DNA of 64,000 bases from Paenibacillus mesophilus (GTDB taxonomy: Bacteria; Bacillota; Bacilli; Paenibacillales; NBRC-103111), in NCBI RefSeq assembly GCF_005938385.1, contig NZ_VCRA01000011.1:204045-268044 (forward strand). The letters run 5' to 3'. Below the pieces are notes generated by a model. That model worked only from the letters and a program-made list of their open reading frames with translations, was not told the origin of the DNA and made no database searches. The translations under genes and the position numbers were made by a program. Below, piece by piece: positions 6,568 to 16,600 of the stretch (its first letter is position 1; each line of letters begins with the position of its first letter).

Positions 6568-9540
6568 TTATAGCTCTCTTTCTGTCCGAGTCAATCTATC
6601 GGGAGGCATTCTTTCGCCCTTCCCAGACTTGAAGTTGGCTGGAGAGAAGCCCCAATATTTGCTGAATGCCCTTGAGAAAGTTCCCGAATCCTTGTAACCG
6701 TTCTGTTCTGCCGCCTCATATACTTTATAGCCGGCTTCCAGCAGGGTTTTGGCCCGCTGCATCCGTATGGACATGATATAGTCGGAATAAGTGCGTCCGG
6801 TTTCCTTCTTGAACAGACGACTCAGGTGGAACGGATGAACCGAGAAACGTTCTGCCATCGCATTTAAAGACAAATCCTGGTCCGGCTCACGTTCCGCGTA
6901 GGCGAGTACTTCGCCGATCACGCGATGCTTCGTGCTCGGACGCCGCGCTTCTGCATACCGGACAAGATGGGTCGCGAGCTTCCGCAGCAGCTCATACCCT
7001 TGAGCTGATGTTTGAAGCTGGGTTAACGCAAGTGAAAGATCTGCTCTTTCACTGTATAAATCCGCTGTCGTCCATCCGTTTTGTGCCGCGTGCTGAACGA
7101 GCAGGTGGTACCCCTCCATCACGAGCAAAGGCCATGCGAAATCCGGCTTGCCATGCTTCATTTTCGAGTTCCACCATGCGGTTATCGCCGTTTCCGCAGC
7201 ATCCGGTTCGCCTGTAGTCAACGCGGCGATGAACGTTCTGTCGGCCGAGTTTTCCACGTCGTGTTCTCCGCCTGCAGTCGCATCCGTTTCCGTAACGGGT
7301 TTTGCAGCGATCTTGCTCATGGGGATACGAATGACCTCGATGCATGTTTCGATTTCTTCCCCTTCGGCTTCCTCTACATACAACCTCACTGTTCCAGTGG
7401 TGCGATCGTACCGGTAACTGCGGACCGGGTCTGCCTTGACCCGCCTCGTCTGATCCTGTCGACGTTGTCCGTTGACCTTTACGGCAGCAGGTTTGCGGTC
7501 TGTATGAACGATCAGCTCGTAGCTTCGTTTTTGCGGCATTCCGGTATAGGCTCCTTCTCGCCGCGAAATGCGCACCGATATCGAGTCGGGGCTTTCTTCG
7601 CCTGTTATTCGCGTTCGAGCCAAGCGTCCTTCCACATATTCAAAGGTAGCGCCGTCATCCTCGTATAAAACGAACTCCCCATCAGCGTTGGGGTAAATAT
7701 GTATGATCAGCTCCTTCGTTTCTAACTGACCGATAAAGTCCATCGGCGGCCATAACGGTATAATCGCCCCTGCGCGCACAAACAGCGGCCCGCCTACTTG
7801 AGGCGGTACGCGACAGTCTAACGACCGCGGTCCGCTGTAACGCTCCCCTGTCCAGTAATCGAACCAATTGCCTTCCGGCAAATAAACGTGGTCGGTATAA
7901 ACGCCGACGAGTAAAAAATCTCCCAGCATAAATTGCTGACATAAATCCCGACAATTTCGGTCATCCGGGTACATGAGCGGCATTGCCCGCGTAATTGGCA
8001 TACCGGTGCGGGCCGCGACATGCGCCGCCGAGTATATATAGGGAACCAGACTGTAGCGCAAACGGGCGTATCGTCTGAAAAGATCTTGCAACGACGGCTC
8101 CAAAAAATCCGGATGATGAAAATGCTCCAGGCTGTTAATCCTCGCCCATGACAACAAAAAATCGGCGTGAATGCCTTCCCGTGTGATCAAGTGCATATTT
8201 GTCGTCGTGTTCGCATGTCCGGAAAGACCATAATTTAAAATTGCCGTAATAGCATGACTTCCGTTATAAAACGTACCGGCCGTGCTTACGACAAATTGCT
8301 GCATTCCCAGATAACCTTTCTCCAGGTGAATGACCGGCCGCGTATTTGTCTGTTCGCGAAACCCGATGTGCATCTGCTTTCCAAGCAAAACAGGATACAA
8401 GTTATGTAACTCGTCGGAGGTCATTCCGTTGCCCCATATTCGCTCGGGATGTTTGGAGGCCAGGTTTGGGGCAATCAGTACGAAAGCGGATACCCCGTCG
8501 TTTACAAACTTTCGAAGGTGATCGTACCAGGCCTCATTCTGACCACCTTCCTCATCCGTCTTTTCGCTAGCGGCCAAGTGTTCCTCATGCACGGTCAGAT
8601 CGTAATCGCAGCTTAAAGTAAGACTTAGCTTGAAACCTAGCTTGTGTAAAATGCCGATAAACGAAACCTTTCGCAAAAGATCGTTCGTACCGATCGGGAA
8701 CCGTTCCGGATTCCAGCTTTTGTTGGTCGAATAATCGTTTGCTGTTCCCATCCAGTCCGTACTGATGCCGATCAGATCGCATGGCGTTTCCGACTTGCGA
8801 AATTTTATGGCGTCGTCAAGCACGGCACGGGCGTCCGACTTTTCACGGGAACAGAAGTTAAAGCCATACATCCAGATTGGCATCAGCTGCGGCTTTCCCG
8901 CAATATCCGTGTACGCATGGAGCAGCTCGGCAAAGCTTTCCCCTGCGAAAAGAAACATGTCCAATTCTCCTGTTTGTCCTTCGATGCTCAGCCGGTTGTA
9001 AATCTCGCTTCCGATATCGAATGTATGGGGGCTTATCGTATTCATCATGATGGCCCAGCCCCCGGTGCTCATCAGGAAGGGAATCGGGGCGCTTGCCCAA
9101 TTACTGCTTTCAACCTGCATCGACACCTTTAAGCCGCGCCGCTCAAGCTGTTCGGGGGCGATGTTCCCTAGCCCGTACAAAGCCTCGTCCTGATGCAGCA
9201 AGAAATGCGCCCCAAAGCCGGTTGCCGCAGCGGAGCAAGGCTGACAGCTCGTTTGCAACCGCACATGCCCGTCGCCATCAAGCATCCGAAATTGTCCGTC
9301 TTTCCCGTCGATATGCAAGATCGCCTGTTCGGCATGAATCATTATATCGTCATCACAGGGTACAGAGTGAATAGGAAGCGCATGAAGGGGAATGTTTACA
9401 ATTTTATAACGAAATAGGTGAGATTCCTGAAAACTCCCAGTATCGTTCATTCGGATCCGAAACGTGCCGGGTGCGATCGCTTGAACCCTCATCCATCTAC
9501 CATTGCTCAGCGCAATTTGAACATTCGCAGCTCCCTCCAT
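6568..9540 (-). CDS. GH31-like pseudoenzyme fused to an AraC-type DNA-binding domain
   Basis: This is a 990-residue cytosolic protein with no signal peptide. Residues about 10-720 follow the GH31 alpha-glycosidase/xylosidase layout: ALYGLGN, PFLMSTGGWAI, GKPQLMPIWMYG, then the C-terminal barrel and sandwich marks YSLVPYIYSAA, FMLGDFLLVG, PEGNWFDYW and PLFVRAGAIIP. The catalytic positions are lost. Where E. coli YicI has nucleophile Asp416 this protein reads GVSAFVLIAPN (Ile at about 356), and where YicI has acid/base Asp482 it reads VSTAGT (Thr at about 423). Residues about 720-870 form a linker. Residues about 874-973 are an AraC/HTH_18 domain (LSLNAMAERFSVHPFHLSRL; EAAEQNGYKDSGTFSRAFSK). 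I chose ATG 9540 because ATGAGGAGG sits 6 bases upstream and the N terminus then matches its paralog. I infer a one-component sugar-sensing activator of both flanking operons. Confidence 0.85.
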   Translation of the reverse strand: MEGAANVQIALSNGRWMRVQAIAPGTFRIRMNDTGSFQESHLFRYKIVNIPLHALPIHSVPCDDDIMIHAEQAILHIDGKDGQFRMLDGDGHVRLQTSCQPCSAAATGFGAHFLLHQDEALYGLGNIAPEQLERRGLKVSMQVESSNWASAPIPFLMSTGGWAIMMNTISPHTFDIGSEIYNRLSIEGQTGELDMFLFAGESFAELLHAYTDIAGKPQLMPIWMYGFNFCSREKSDARAVLDDAIKFRKSETPCDLIGISTDWMGTANDYSTNKSWNPERFPIGTNDLLRKVSFIGILHKLGFKLSLTLSCDYDLTVHEEHLAASEKTDEEGGQNEAWYDHLRKFVNDGVSAFVLIAPNLASKHPERIWGNGMTSDELHNLYPVLLGKQMHIGFREQTNTRPVIHLEKGYLGMQQFVVSTAGTFYNGSHAITAILNYGLSGHANTTTNMHLITREGIHADFLLSWARINSLEHFHHPDFLEPSLQDLFRRYARLRYSLVPYIYSAAHVAARTGMPITRAMPLMYPDDRNCRDLCQQFMLGDFLLVGVYTDHVYLPEGNWFDYWTGERYSGPRSLDCRVPPQVGGPLFVRAGAIIPLWPPMDFIGQLETKELIIHIYPNADGEFVLYEDDGATFEYVEGRLARTRITGEESPDSISVRISRREGAYTGMPQKRSYELIVHTDRKPAAVKVNGQRRQDQTRRVKADPVRSYRYDRTTGTVRLYVEEAEGEEIETCIEVIRIPMSKIAAKPVTETDATAGGEHDVENSADRTFIAALTTGEPDAAETAITAWWNSKMKHGKPDFAWPLLVMEGYHLLVQHAAQNGWTTADLYSERADLSLALTQLQTSAQGYELLRKLATHLVRYAEARRPSTKHRVIGEVLAYAEREPDQDLSLNAMAERFSVHPFHLSRLFKKETGRTYSDYIMSIRMQRAKTLLEAGYKVYEAAEQNGYKDSGTFSRAFSKYWGFSPANFKSGKGERMPPDRLTRTEREL

Positions 9541-9624
9541 ACGCATCCTCCTCATGTAGTATCTTTTGAAAGCTCTTTTAGGTTCGTTTCCAGCTCCCTC
9601 GGGTGATGGAAAACTTAGCAAGCT

Positions 9625-9765
9625 TCGAGAAACTGTTATGAAATCTCATGAAACACATAGGGCATCAAAGATGTTATGAAAGTCCATCCTTGCATTATGT
9701 AATGTCATGTACATGATATTTTTGAGTTTGCTATACTCGGATTGCAGCAACGGGGTACCGATTAC
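9625..9765 (+). promoter_or_regulatory. Promoter/operator of the right arm
   Basis: GTTATGA at 9635-9641, CTCATGAAA at 9646-9654, a second GTTATGA at 9673-9679, the palindrome CATGTACATG at 9705-9714 and a -10 hexamer TATACT at 9732-9737, with no clear -35 box. The second GTTATGA lies 59 bases before the -10, exactly as in the inverted copy at 6240-6385. It faces the operon starting at 9841. Confidence 0.75.
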
Positions 9766-9840
9766 AAACAATTATAGCAGGTTGGAAAAAAAGTGTATGT
9801 AGCGAAGACGGAACTACAATAACTCGTCAAGGAGGGGATC

Positions 9841-11124
9841 ATGCTGTCAAACGAAACAAGGAGCAGAAGAGAAGCATGTGGAGAAGATGCAATAAGATTG
9901 GGTGTTATCGGATTGGGCAGCAGAGGCAGGGCGCTGCTCGGAAGGCTACTGAAGATGGAGGATATTATAGTTCCTGCCGTCTGTGATCTTTATGAAGACA
10001 GGCTACATCTCGGTATGGAAGCTGTAATCGCTGCAGGACGTGAGAAAGCGGAGGGTTACAAGGATTATCAAGAACTGTTGGCACGTGACGATCTGGATGG
10101 GGTGATCATCTCCAGTTCTATCGTAAGCCATGCACAACTGGCCATTGCTGCCATGAAAGCGGGCAAACATGCAGGAATCGAGGTAGGCGGGGCTGCCTCG
10201 CTGGAAGAATGTTGGGATCTGGTGCGAACTTCGGAAGGCAGCGGGAAGTCTTGTATGATTTTGTCAAATTGCAATTATGCAAGGAACGAAATGGCATTAT
10301 TGAATATGGTAAAAAAAGAATTGTTCGGTGAATTGATCCACTGCCAGTGCGGTTATGAACACGACCTGAGAAGACAGGTTGTGATGGGAGAAGAAAATAA
10401 ACATAACCGGTTTGCCCTGTATTCGCATCGAAAAGGGGATAATTATCCCATTCACGGGTTGGGTCCGGTGGCAAAATATTTAAATATCAATAGAGGAAAT
10501 CGATTTCTAACCCTTTCCTCCCTTTCCTCCAAGTCAAGAGGGCTTCGTGACTGGGCGACCCGGAATCTCGGGAAAGATCATCAGCTGGCGCATCGCGAGT
10601 TCGCTCAAGGGGATATTGTGACGACAACAATCCAATGCGCGCATGGCGAGACCATTTTGCTTACGCTAGATACGACCCTTCCCCGACCTTATTCGCGGGC
10701 CGGAAGAGTTCAGGGTACGAGAGGGTTATGGATGGAAGACAATCAATCTGTTCATATCGAAGGCAGAAGCGCTACGGAAACCTGGGAATCTTTTCAAAAG
10801 TATCGTGAGGAATATGACCATCCTCTCTGGAAGGAATATGTTCAACTTGGCATCCGCGGCGGACACGATGGAACCGATTATCTTTGCATGAGAGCCTTTA
10901 TCGAAAGCATCGCCAGGAATATTGCACCTCCGATTGACGTGTATGATACCGCTTCCTGGATGGCGGTGACCGTTCTAACGGAACAATCGATAGCGCTAGG
11001 CGGTCATCCTGTCTGCTTTCCCGATTTTACCAACGGCCGCTGGATCGACCGCAATCCTGGCCCGAAAAGTAAATATGGTTTGAATGAGATTGACGAGTCG
11101 CTATTTGAAAATTTCACCAAGTGA
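9841..11124 (+). CDS. Gfo/Idh/MocA-family protein, GH109-like NAD-dependent glycosidase
   Basis: A 427-residue protein with an N-terminal Rossmann fold (GVIGLGSRGRALLGR) and a C-terminal Gfo/Idh/MocA domain. The stretch GDNYPIHGLGPVAKYLNINR (about residues 200-220), together with YEHDLRR, matches the signature of GH109, whose members cleave alpha-N-acetylgalactosaminides through a transient NAD-dependent oxidation at C3. The assignment comes from recalled family motifs and the sugar specificity is not proven. There is no signal peptide, so it would act on imported sugar in the cytosol. The ATG follows AAGGAGGGGATC. It is the first gene of the right arm of module 1 and is directly followed by a second oxidoreductase. 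Confidence 0.8.
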   Translation: MLSNETRSRREACGEDAIRLGVIGLGSRGRALLGRLLKMEDIIVPAVCDLYEDRLHLGMEAVIAAGREKAEGYKDYQELLARDDLDGVIISSSIVSHAQLAIAAMKAGKHAGIEVGGAASLEECWDLVRTSEGSGKSCMILSNCNYARNEMALLNMVKKELFGELIHCQCGYEHDLRRQVVMGEENKHNRFALYSHRKGDNYPIHGLGPVAKYLNINRGNRFLTLSSLSSKSRGLRDWATRNLGKDHQLAHREFAQGDIVTTTIQCAHGETILLTLDTTLPRPYSRAGRVQGTRGLWMEDNQSVHIEGRSATETWESFQKYREEYDHPLWKEYVQLGIRGGHDGTDYLCMRAFIESIARNIAPPIDVYDTASWMAVTVLTEQSIALGGHPVCFPDFTNGRWIDRNPGPKSKYGLNEIDESLFENFTK

Positions 11125-11150
11125 ATTCGGTTATAGGGAGGAAAAACACC

Positions 11151-12146
11151 ATGACAAAAATTCGAACAGCAGTCGTTGGGCTGAATATGGGACTCGGCCA
11201 CGCTCGCGCTTATGCACTTTCGGACAAGGCCGATCTGCGCTGGGTTGTCGATTTGGATGAGAAGAAAGCAGCGAAAGTTGCTGAACAGCTTGATTGCGGT
11301 TATACAACGGATTGGGAGAAAGCCCTTGACGATGTAGAGGCGATCAGTATTGCCACACCACATCATCTCCACCTGCCAATGGGGTTAAAGGCGATCGCTG
11401 CTGGCAAGCATGTTTTGATGGAAAAGCCTCTGGCCAATTCGGAAGAACAAGCCTGGGAATTAATACATGCGGCAGAAGCTCGTCACGTCGTCCTCATGGT
11501 TGCTTATATTGTCCGTTACTTTCCAGCTGCACAGCGTTTGATAGAAGCAATCGCCAATGAGGAATATGGCAAACCGCTGAATGCAAACTGTTTTCTTGAA
11601 GGCTACTTGCCTCCGGCTCCCGATTCATGGTTCGCCAATAAAGAAAAGCTGGGCGGAGGAGTGCTTTTCAGTCACGGCTGTCATTATATCGACCTGCTGC
11701 AAGCTGTTCTGGGCAACCCGGTTGAAGTAGCGGGATTGGGTACGCGTCTTGGTACCGAATGGATGGAAGGTGAAGGAACCCATCATGGAATCATTAAATT
11801 TGAGAGCGGCGTATTGGCGCATATAACGAGCAGTTGGGGAATAAAGCACAAGAATCCGCCTGCTTTGCTGCAAATTCATACAACAGAAGGATGTTACGAG
11901 TTGAGCTTCAGATCAGGGCTGCATAAATTGGTGGTCAGAAAAGGCACGGAAGTCATCACATTGTATGAGGACCAACTTGATCCCAATCGTATTTGTCTGG
12001 CTGAAGTGGAGCATTTCCTGGATTGCATTCGGAGTGGACACAAACCGCTGACAGATGGCTACGAAGCAATGAAATCCCATCAAATCATATGGTCCATGTA
12101 CAGGCACCAAGGGACGCCGATAAATTTGAAGATCACTTCACAGTAA
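11151..12146 (+). CDS. Gfo/Idh/MocA-family oxidoreductase
   Basis: A 331-residue NAD(P)-dependent dehydrogenase-type protein. The N-terminal dinucleotide fold begins VVGLNMGLGHARAY, with the family motif MEKPLANSEEQAWELI at about residues 93-108 and the substrate domain containing GGGVLFSHGCHYIDLL. Members oxidise or isomerise sugars, inositols or glycosides in the cytosol. The start at 11151 follows TAGGGAGGAAAAACACC; a GTG 30 bases upstream would overlap the previous gene. It is in one operon with the GH109-like gene before it and the solute-binding lipoprotein after it, so the two probably act in sequence on the imported sugar. The substrate is unknown. Confidence 0.85.
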   Translation: MTKIRTAVVGLNMGLGHARAYALSDKADLRWVVDLDEKKAAKVAEQLDCGYTTDWEKALDDVEAISIATPHHLHLPMGLKAIAAGKHVLMEKPLANSEEQAWELIHAAEARHVVLMVAYIVRYFPAAQRLIEAIANEEYGKPLNANCFLEGYLPPAPDSWFANKEKLGGGVLFSHGCHYIDLLQAVLGNPVEVAGLGTRLGTEWMEGEGTHHGIIKFESGVLAHITSSWGIKHKNPPALLQIHTTEGCYELSFRSGLHKLVVRKGTEVITLYEDQLDPNRICLAEVEHFLDCIRSGHKPLTDGYEAMKSHQIIWSMYRHQGTPINLKITSQ

Positions 12147-12202
12147 CATACATGGTCTAGTAAAAGACTGCAACAACTATTACAGAAAGGACTGTTGCTA
12201 AG

Positions 12203-13507
12203 TTGAAGAAAAGTATCGCCGTGTCTACTGCTTCGATAATGATTGCACTTACTGTAAGCGCTTGCGGAGGTGATTTCGACGGAAACAAGGAAGGAAGCAA
12301 AACCCCTGATCCGACTACGCCCCCGAGTCCCGTTACTCTCGTCTTTTTGGTGGATGGTGCGGCGATCACGGATGAGGAAATCGAAAAATTGGTGAAAGAG
12401 CCGATTAAAGCGAAGTATCCGCATATTACAGTTGAATATAGGGGAAACACGAGAGGAAATACAGGACTGGGAGAAATGATCGGAGCCGGAGACTTCCCCG
12501 ACTTCGTACTGACGACGTATCCGAGAATTACGATCCATCGCGATTTGGGAACGACTTACGACCTTACGGAGCTCGTCAAAAAATATAAGGTGGATTTGAC
12601 CAAATTTGATCCGCAGGCTTTGGAAACGGCCAGAATGTACGGCAGCAAAGATAAAGTATATGCACTCCCATTCTCTCTCAATTTCCTTGCCACGTTTTAC
12701 AACAAAGACCTTTTCGATATGTTTGGAGTCGAATATCCGAAGGAGGGCCTGACCTGGGACGATACGCTTTCTCTAGCCAAAAGGATGACGAGGATGTCGG
12801 ACAACGTTCAATACAGAGGGCTGTTTACTAACGGTCTGCTGGATCTCAGCACTCAGCTTTCCCTGGCCTACGTCAATCCGACAACCGGTAAAGCGAACGT
12901 ACAAACGGAAGGCTGGAAAAAAGTATTCCAATTAGTGAAAGACATTAATGATATTCCGGGCAATATGGGCGGCACTGGTGATCACTTCTTAAAAGAACAG
13001 TCGGTCGCAATGGTTACGGGCTACGATGCACGAATTGCCGCTCTGGAAGCTTTACACGGCACGCCTGGACAATTCAATTGGGATCTGACCCAGTTTCCGA
13101 GCTACAAGGAGCGTCCGAACACGAGTTTGGCTTCTTCGGGTCATTTCCTCATCGTTTCGGCGTTAAGCAAGCATAAGGAAGAGGCGTTCCAGGCGATTCA
13201 AGTGCTTACGGGTGTAGAAAATCAAAAATTGATGACGAGTCGCGGACGATTCACTGCATTAAATGATCCAGAAATAAAAGAGATGTATGGAAGCGGCATG
13301 AAGTCGCTACAAGGGAAAAATGTGAAAAGCGTTTTCAAAAGCAACTTTGCGTCGCCGTTCACGGCCTCGTCGGTTGATGCACTCGTCCAGCCTTCTTTAA
13401 ATGCGGCGATCAAAAAGGTTAACGAGGACATCATGGACATCAATAGTGCTCTTCGCGAAGCCGAAGATATAGCGAATAAAGAAATCGATGCGAAGAAAGG
13501 CAAGTAG
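12203..13507 (+). CDS. Extracellular solute-binding lipoprotein, no permease beside it
   Basis: A 434-residue family-1-type sugar-binding protein. It has a lipoprotein signal with lipobox TVSACGG, so Cys at about residue 21 is lipidated and the protein is anchored outside the membrane. Body landmarks are VYALPFSLNFLATFYNKDLF and FGVEYPKEGLTWDD, typical of these ABC receptors. It starts at TTG after AGAAAGGACTGTTGCTAAG. No ABC permease lies in the operon. It resembles two other lipoproteins in this window (at 37.2 and 47.1 kb), which also lack permeases. It may hand sugar to a transporter coded elsewhere, or serve as a surface sugar capture protein beside the SLH protein that follows. Confidence 0.88.
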   Translation: MKKSIAVSTASIMIALTVSACGGDFDGNKEGSKTPDPTTPPSPVTLVFLVDGAAITDEEIEKLVKEPIKAKYPHITVEYRGNTRGNTGLGEMIGAGDFPDFVLTTYPRITIHRDLGTTYDLTELVKKYKVDLTKFDPQALETARMYGSKDKVYALPFSLNFLATFYNKDLFDMFGVEYPKEGLTWDDTLSLAKRMTRMSDNVQYRGLFTNGLLDLSTQLSLAYVNPTTGKANVQTEGWKKVFQLVKDINDIPGNMGGTGDHFLKEQSVAMVTGYDARIAALEALHGTPGQFNWDLTQFPSYKERPNTSLASSGHFLIVSALSKHKEEAFQAIQVLTGVENQKLMTSRGRFTALNDPEIKEMYGSGMKSLQGKNVKSVFKSNFASPFTASSVDALVQPSLNAAIKKVNEDIMDINSALREAEDIANKEIDAKKGK

Positions 13508-13605
13508 GACCGCCAACCAAGCTTTCCAGCATTAGTTGTCTCGGCGATCCGAATGCAAACCGTTTTGCAAAACTTCGGTGATGTAACTTCAAGGAGGAGA
13601 AAAAA

Positions 13606-16600
13606 ATGAAAAAAAGCTTGCCCGTACTCGTCTCAACCGCCATGCTAACCTCCATGTGGGCATCGATTGCATTCGCGGCCGAGCCGCTTACGACTGCAAA
13701 AAAGCTGGAAACTTTGATCGAAGCTGGCATCTTCGATAAAGACGGAACCGGCAATGGGGCCGAGCTTGATGCGAACGTGTCCCGGGAGCAATTAGCTAAA
13801 ATCCTCGTTAAATTGAAAGGGCTGAAGGAACAGTCCGGCACGAGCTTTACTGACGTTGCTTCTGACCGCTGGTCCGCTGGATTCATCCAAGCGGTAACCC
13901 AAACAAGCCCGCTGTTGATGGATGGCGTTGCCGACAGCGTATTCGCTCCTTCAGGCGATGTTACCCTCGAGCAGCTGGCTGCCGTAATCGTTCGCGGACT
14001 CGGTCTGCAGCCTAACCACAGCGGAACCGTCGGAGGTAACGTTTCGGACTGGGCTAAAGGATATGTGGCAACGGCTATCGCTAACGGCCTCCTCGGCGAA
14101 AAAGCCGACTTCGCGAAGCCTGCCACCCGCGCCGAGCTGGCAGAAGCTTCTTATGCGGCCAAGGGTGTTCTCGACGGGCAAAACAAACCGGCTGCCGTTT
14201 CGGTTCAAGTAGCAATAGTATCCGGCATCAAGAAAGTAACGGTAACGCTCGATCGCGATGTTGATACTACAAAAGCTTCGTTTACCTTGACAAAAGGCGC
14301 ACTTAACATTGCCCTTGATTCTGCGGCGACGATATGGTCTGACGACAAAAAAACGGCGACGCTGACCGTAAAAGACGCCAAAATCAACGAAGGGGATTAC
14401 ATCGTAACGCTTGGCGGACTGAATGCCGGCTTGATCGGTAAGGCCTCCGCATCGTTCAGAGCGGAGAACGAAAGTGTCAAGAAGTTGGAGTTCTCGGCTG
14501 CGAGCGACACGGTTGCGAAGACAAGAGGGGCGAATATTCCCTTCAAAGCGCTCAACCAATATGGCGAGGACACATCTTTCAATCCGACCGATTTTACGGT
14601 TACAACGCCGAACTTTGCCAGCACGGTGAAGAAGGATGCAAACGGCAATTTCTCGATCTCGATCAATACTTCAACGACACTGGACGGCAGCCCGGTTTTC
14701 CCAAACAGTACGGTCATTCCGATTTTTCTTTATGAAAACGCTTCCCGAGTCGCGATCGAACGAAACTACACGCTTGGCTTCGAGCCGATCATCCAGAAGA
14801 TGGAGCTGGGCGCTGTGAAATATCCAACCGACAAAAGGACACTTTCGGTCGTCGGAGAAGCGGCGACGATTCCGGTAACGCTGTACGATCAATATGGCAA
14901 TGCGGCAGGATACGACAGCAGATATCCGGATAACTGGCTGGTAAACGTACTCATTGCTCCGTACTCGGATACATGTAGGTGGGAATATGGAGATTTCAAT
15001 AACGACAATGTTGGAGAGCTGAAAATTTCTCTCATAGGCCGTGCCGTAAAAACAGAAGACGTAGCGGTTAGGGCGCAGATCGAGGGAGCAATCGCAGCGA
15101 CTAATCTGAGTATCAGCTCCGGGAAGCAGGTCGCAAAAATCCAGTTCGGCGCGCCGTCCGATTCCTTGTACGAAGCCGAGGAGAAAGACATTTTTGTGCC
15201 ACTCACAGGCTTTGACGAGTCGGGCAATGAATTGACGCCTGACGAATTGGTCCAGGACGAGAACTACCGTAAAATCAATATTTCGGCAAGCTCTGTCAAA
15301 GGCCCCGGTAAAAATGGGCAAGTCACCCTTGTGAAGTACGGACCGTATAAAGGTCAACTGCATATTGCAGGGGCTGCCGAAGGGGCACGGGCGGGAATGA
15401 GCGCCATACTGAACGCGAACTTGATTTCGAAGACGGGCAACAACAGCTTCACTACGCTGCAACTGCCGATTCAGCAGGTGCGTATTCCAAGCAAAATCAG
15501 CGTTGTGACGCTGAACGCTCCAAAAACGGTCGGCGGTACCGCCGCATTCCAAATGGTCGTTCTCGACCAGTACGGCAAGCAGCTCGATAAACTTCCTGCG
15601 GTTCGGGAACAGGGCAGATCGGTTACGTATGATGTGTACGTGGAATACAAAGGGGCGGACGGCACCAGTGGCCAAGGGGACAACGATTTGAAAGCAACGA
15701 GGTACGACGGAGTCGTGTATACCACGAAGTCCTTACCGACTATTTATGAGGGGGAGGATGTCAGGAACTTCAACAAGGCTATCGTTTTTGGCGTTGCCGC
15801 AAATGGAGCAGGCAGCGGAGAAAAACTGGACTATATCGCCACAATCCGCAAGAGAGTGGAAGGCGGTAATCCGACTGTGATCGCGTCATCCGCGAGATCG
15901 ATCGTTTACATCAATGGCTCGGAAGGCGATTTTACCTATACCGTTTCCAAACCGACTGCCATGTATGCCACGAGAGATAGTCAAGTGCTGACTACAGCCC
16001 AAGCGACGATTGATGGAGGAATGATGGACAAGCCGATAACAGTTTCGGCGAAGGACAGCTCCGGCGATTCTGTCGCATTAGTGAACAGCGGTATCGTCTC
16101 TGTAACTAGCAGCGTATACTCCGTTGCCCAAGGCAAATCGTCAAGCCCCGCCGGCGGAACGGGTTACGTTATCGGCTACACGCCGGGCAAGGCCACAATG
16201 GCCGTCGCCTATCGGACGCTCGGAGGTGGAACCAAGGTTGCCCAGGTAGATGTGGAAGTGAAAGCCGAACAGCCGGTCATCGGCAAAGCGACTGCGTCAG
16301 CCTTCAAATCCATGCGGTTTGCCGACATAACCCCTGGCTACAAAGCATGGCAGCTTATGGGCTTGTCGCTTGTCGACCAGTATGGCGTTATATACAGCGG
16401 CGCCAATATTCACGATTACTATAACATTACGGGCGTAATTTACACGGTTGAGACTGCCGATCCCGCCGACGCCGGTCTCATTAACGTTTCCAATGCTGAC
16501 AGCAGGAGAGGAGATCTTACCATTTCCGATCAGCTTGCACCCGGAGTCCATTATTTCGCGCTTACGGCAGCATCCGGCGGCAAGTCCGCTTCGACGTACG

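Noticed and set aside
6230..6697. A 155-codon plus-strand open frame beside the first GH31-AraC gene
   Set aside because: It runs through the inverted promoter copy and into the antisense of the GH31-AraC 3' end, with no ribosome site and no protein-like pattern.
12250..12268. CTGTAAGCGCTTGCGG looks like a cre site
   Set aside because: It lies inside the lipobox codons of the lipoprotein gene and mismatches the cre ends, so it is explained by coding for the ACGG segment.
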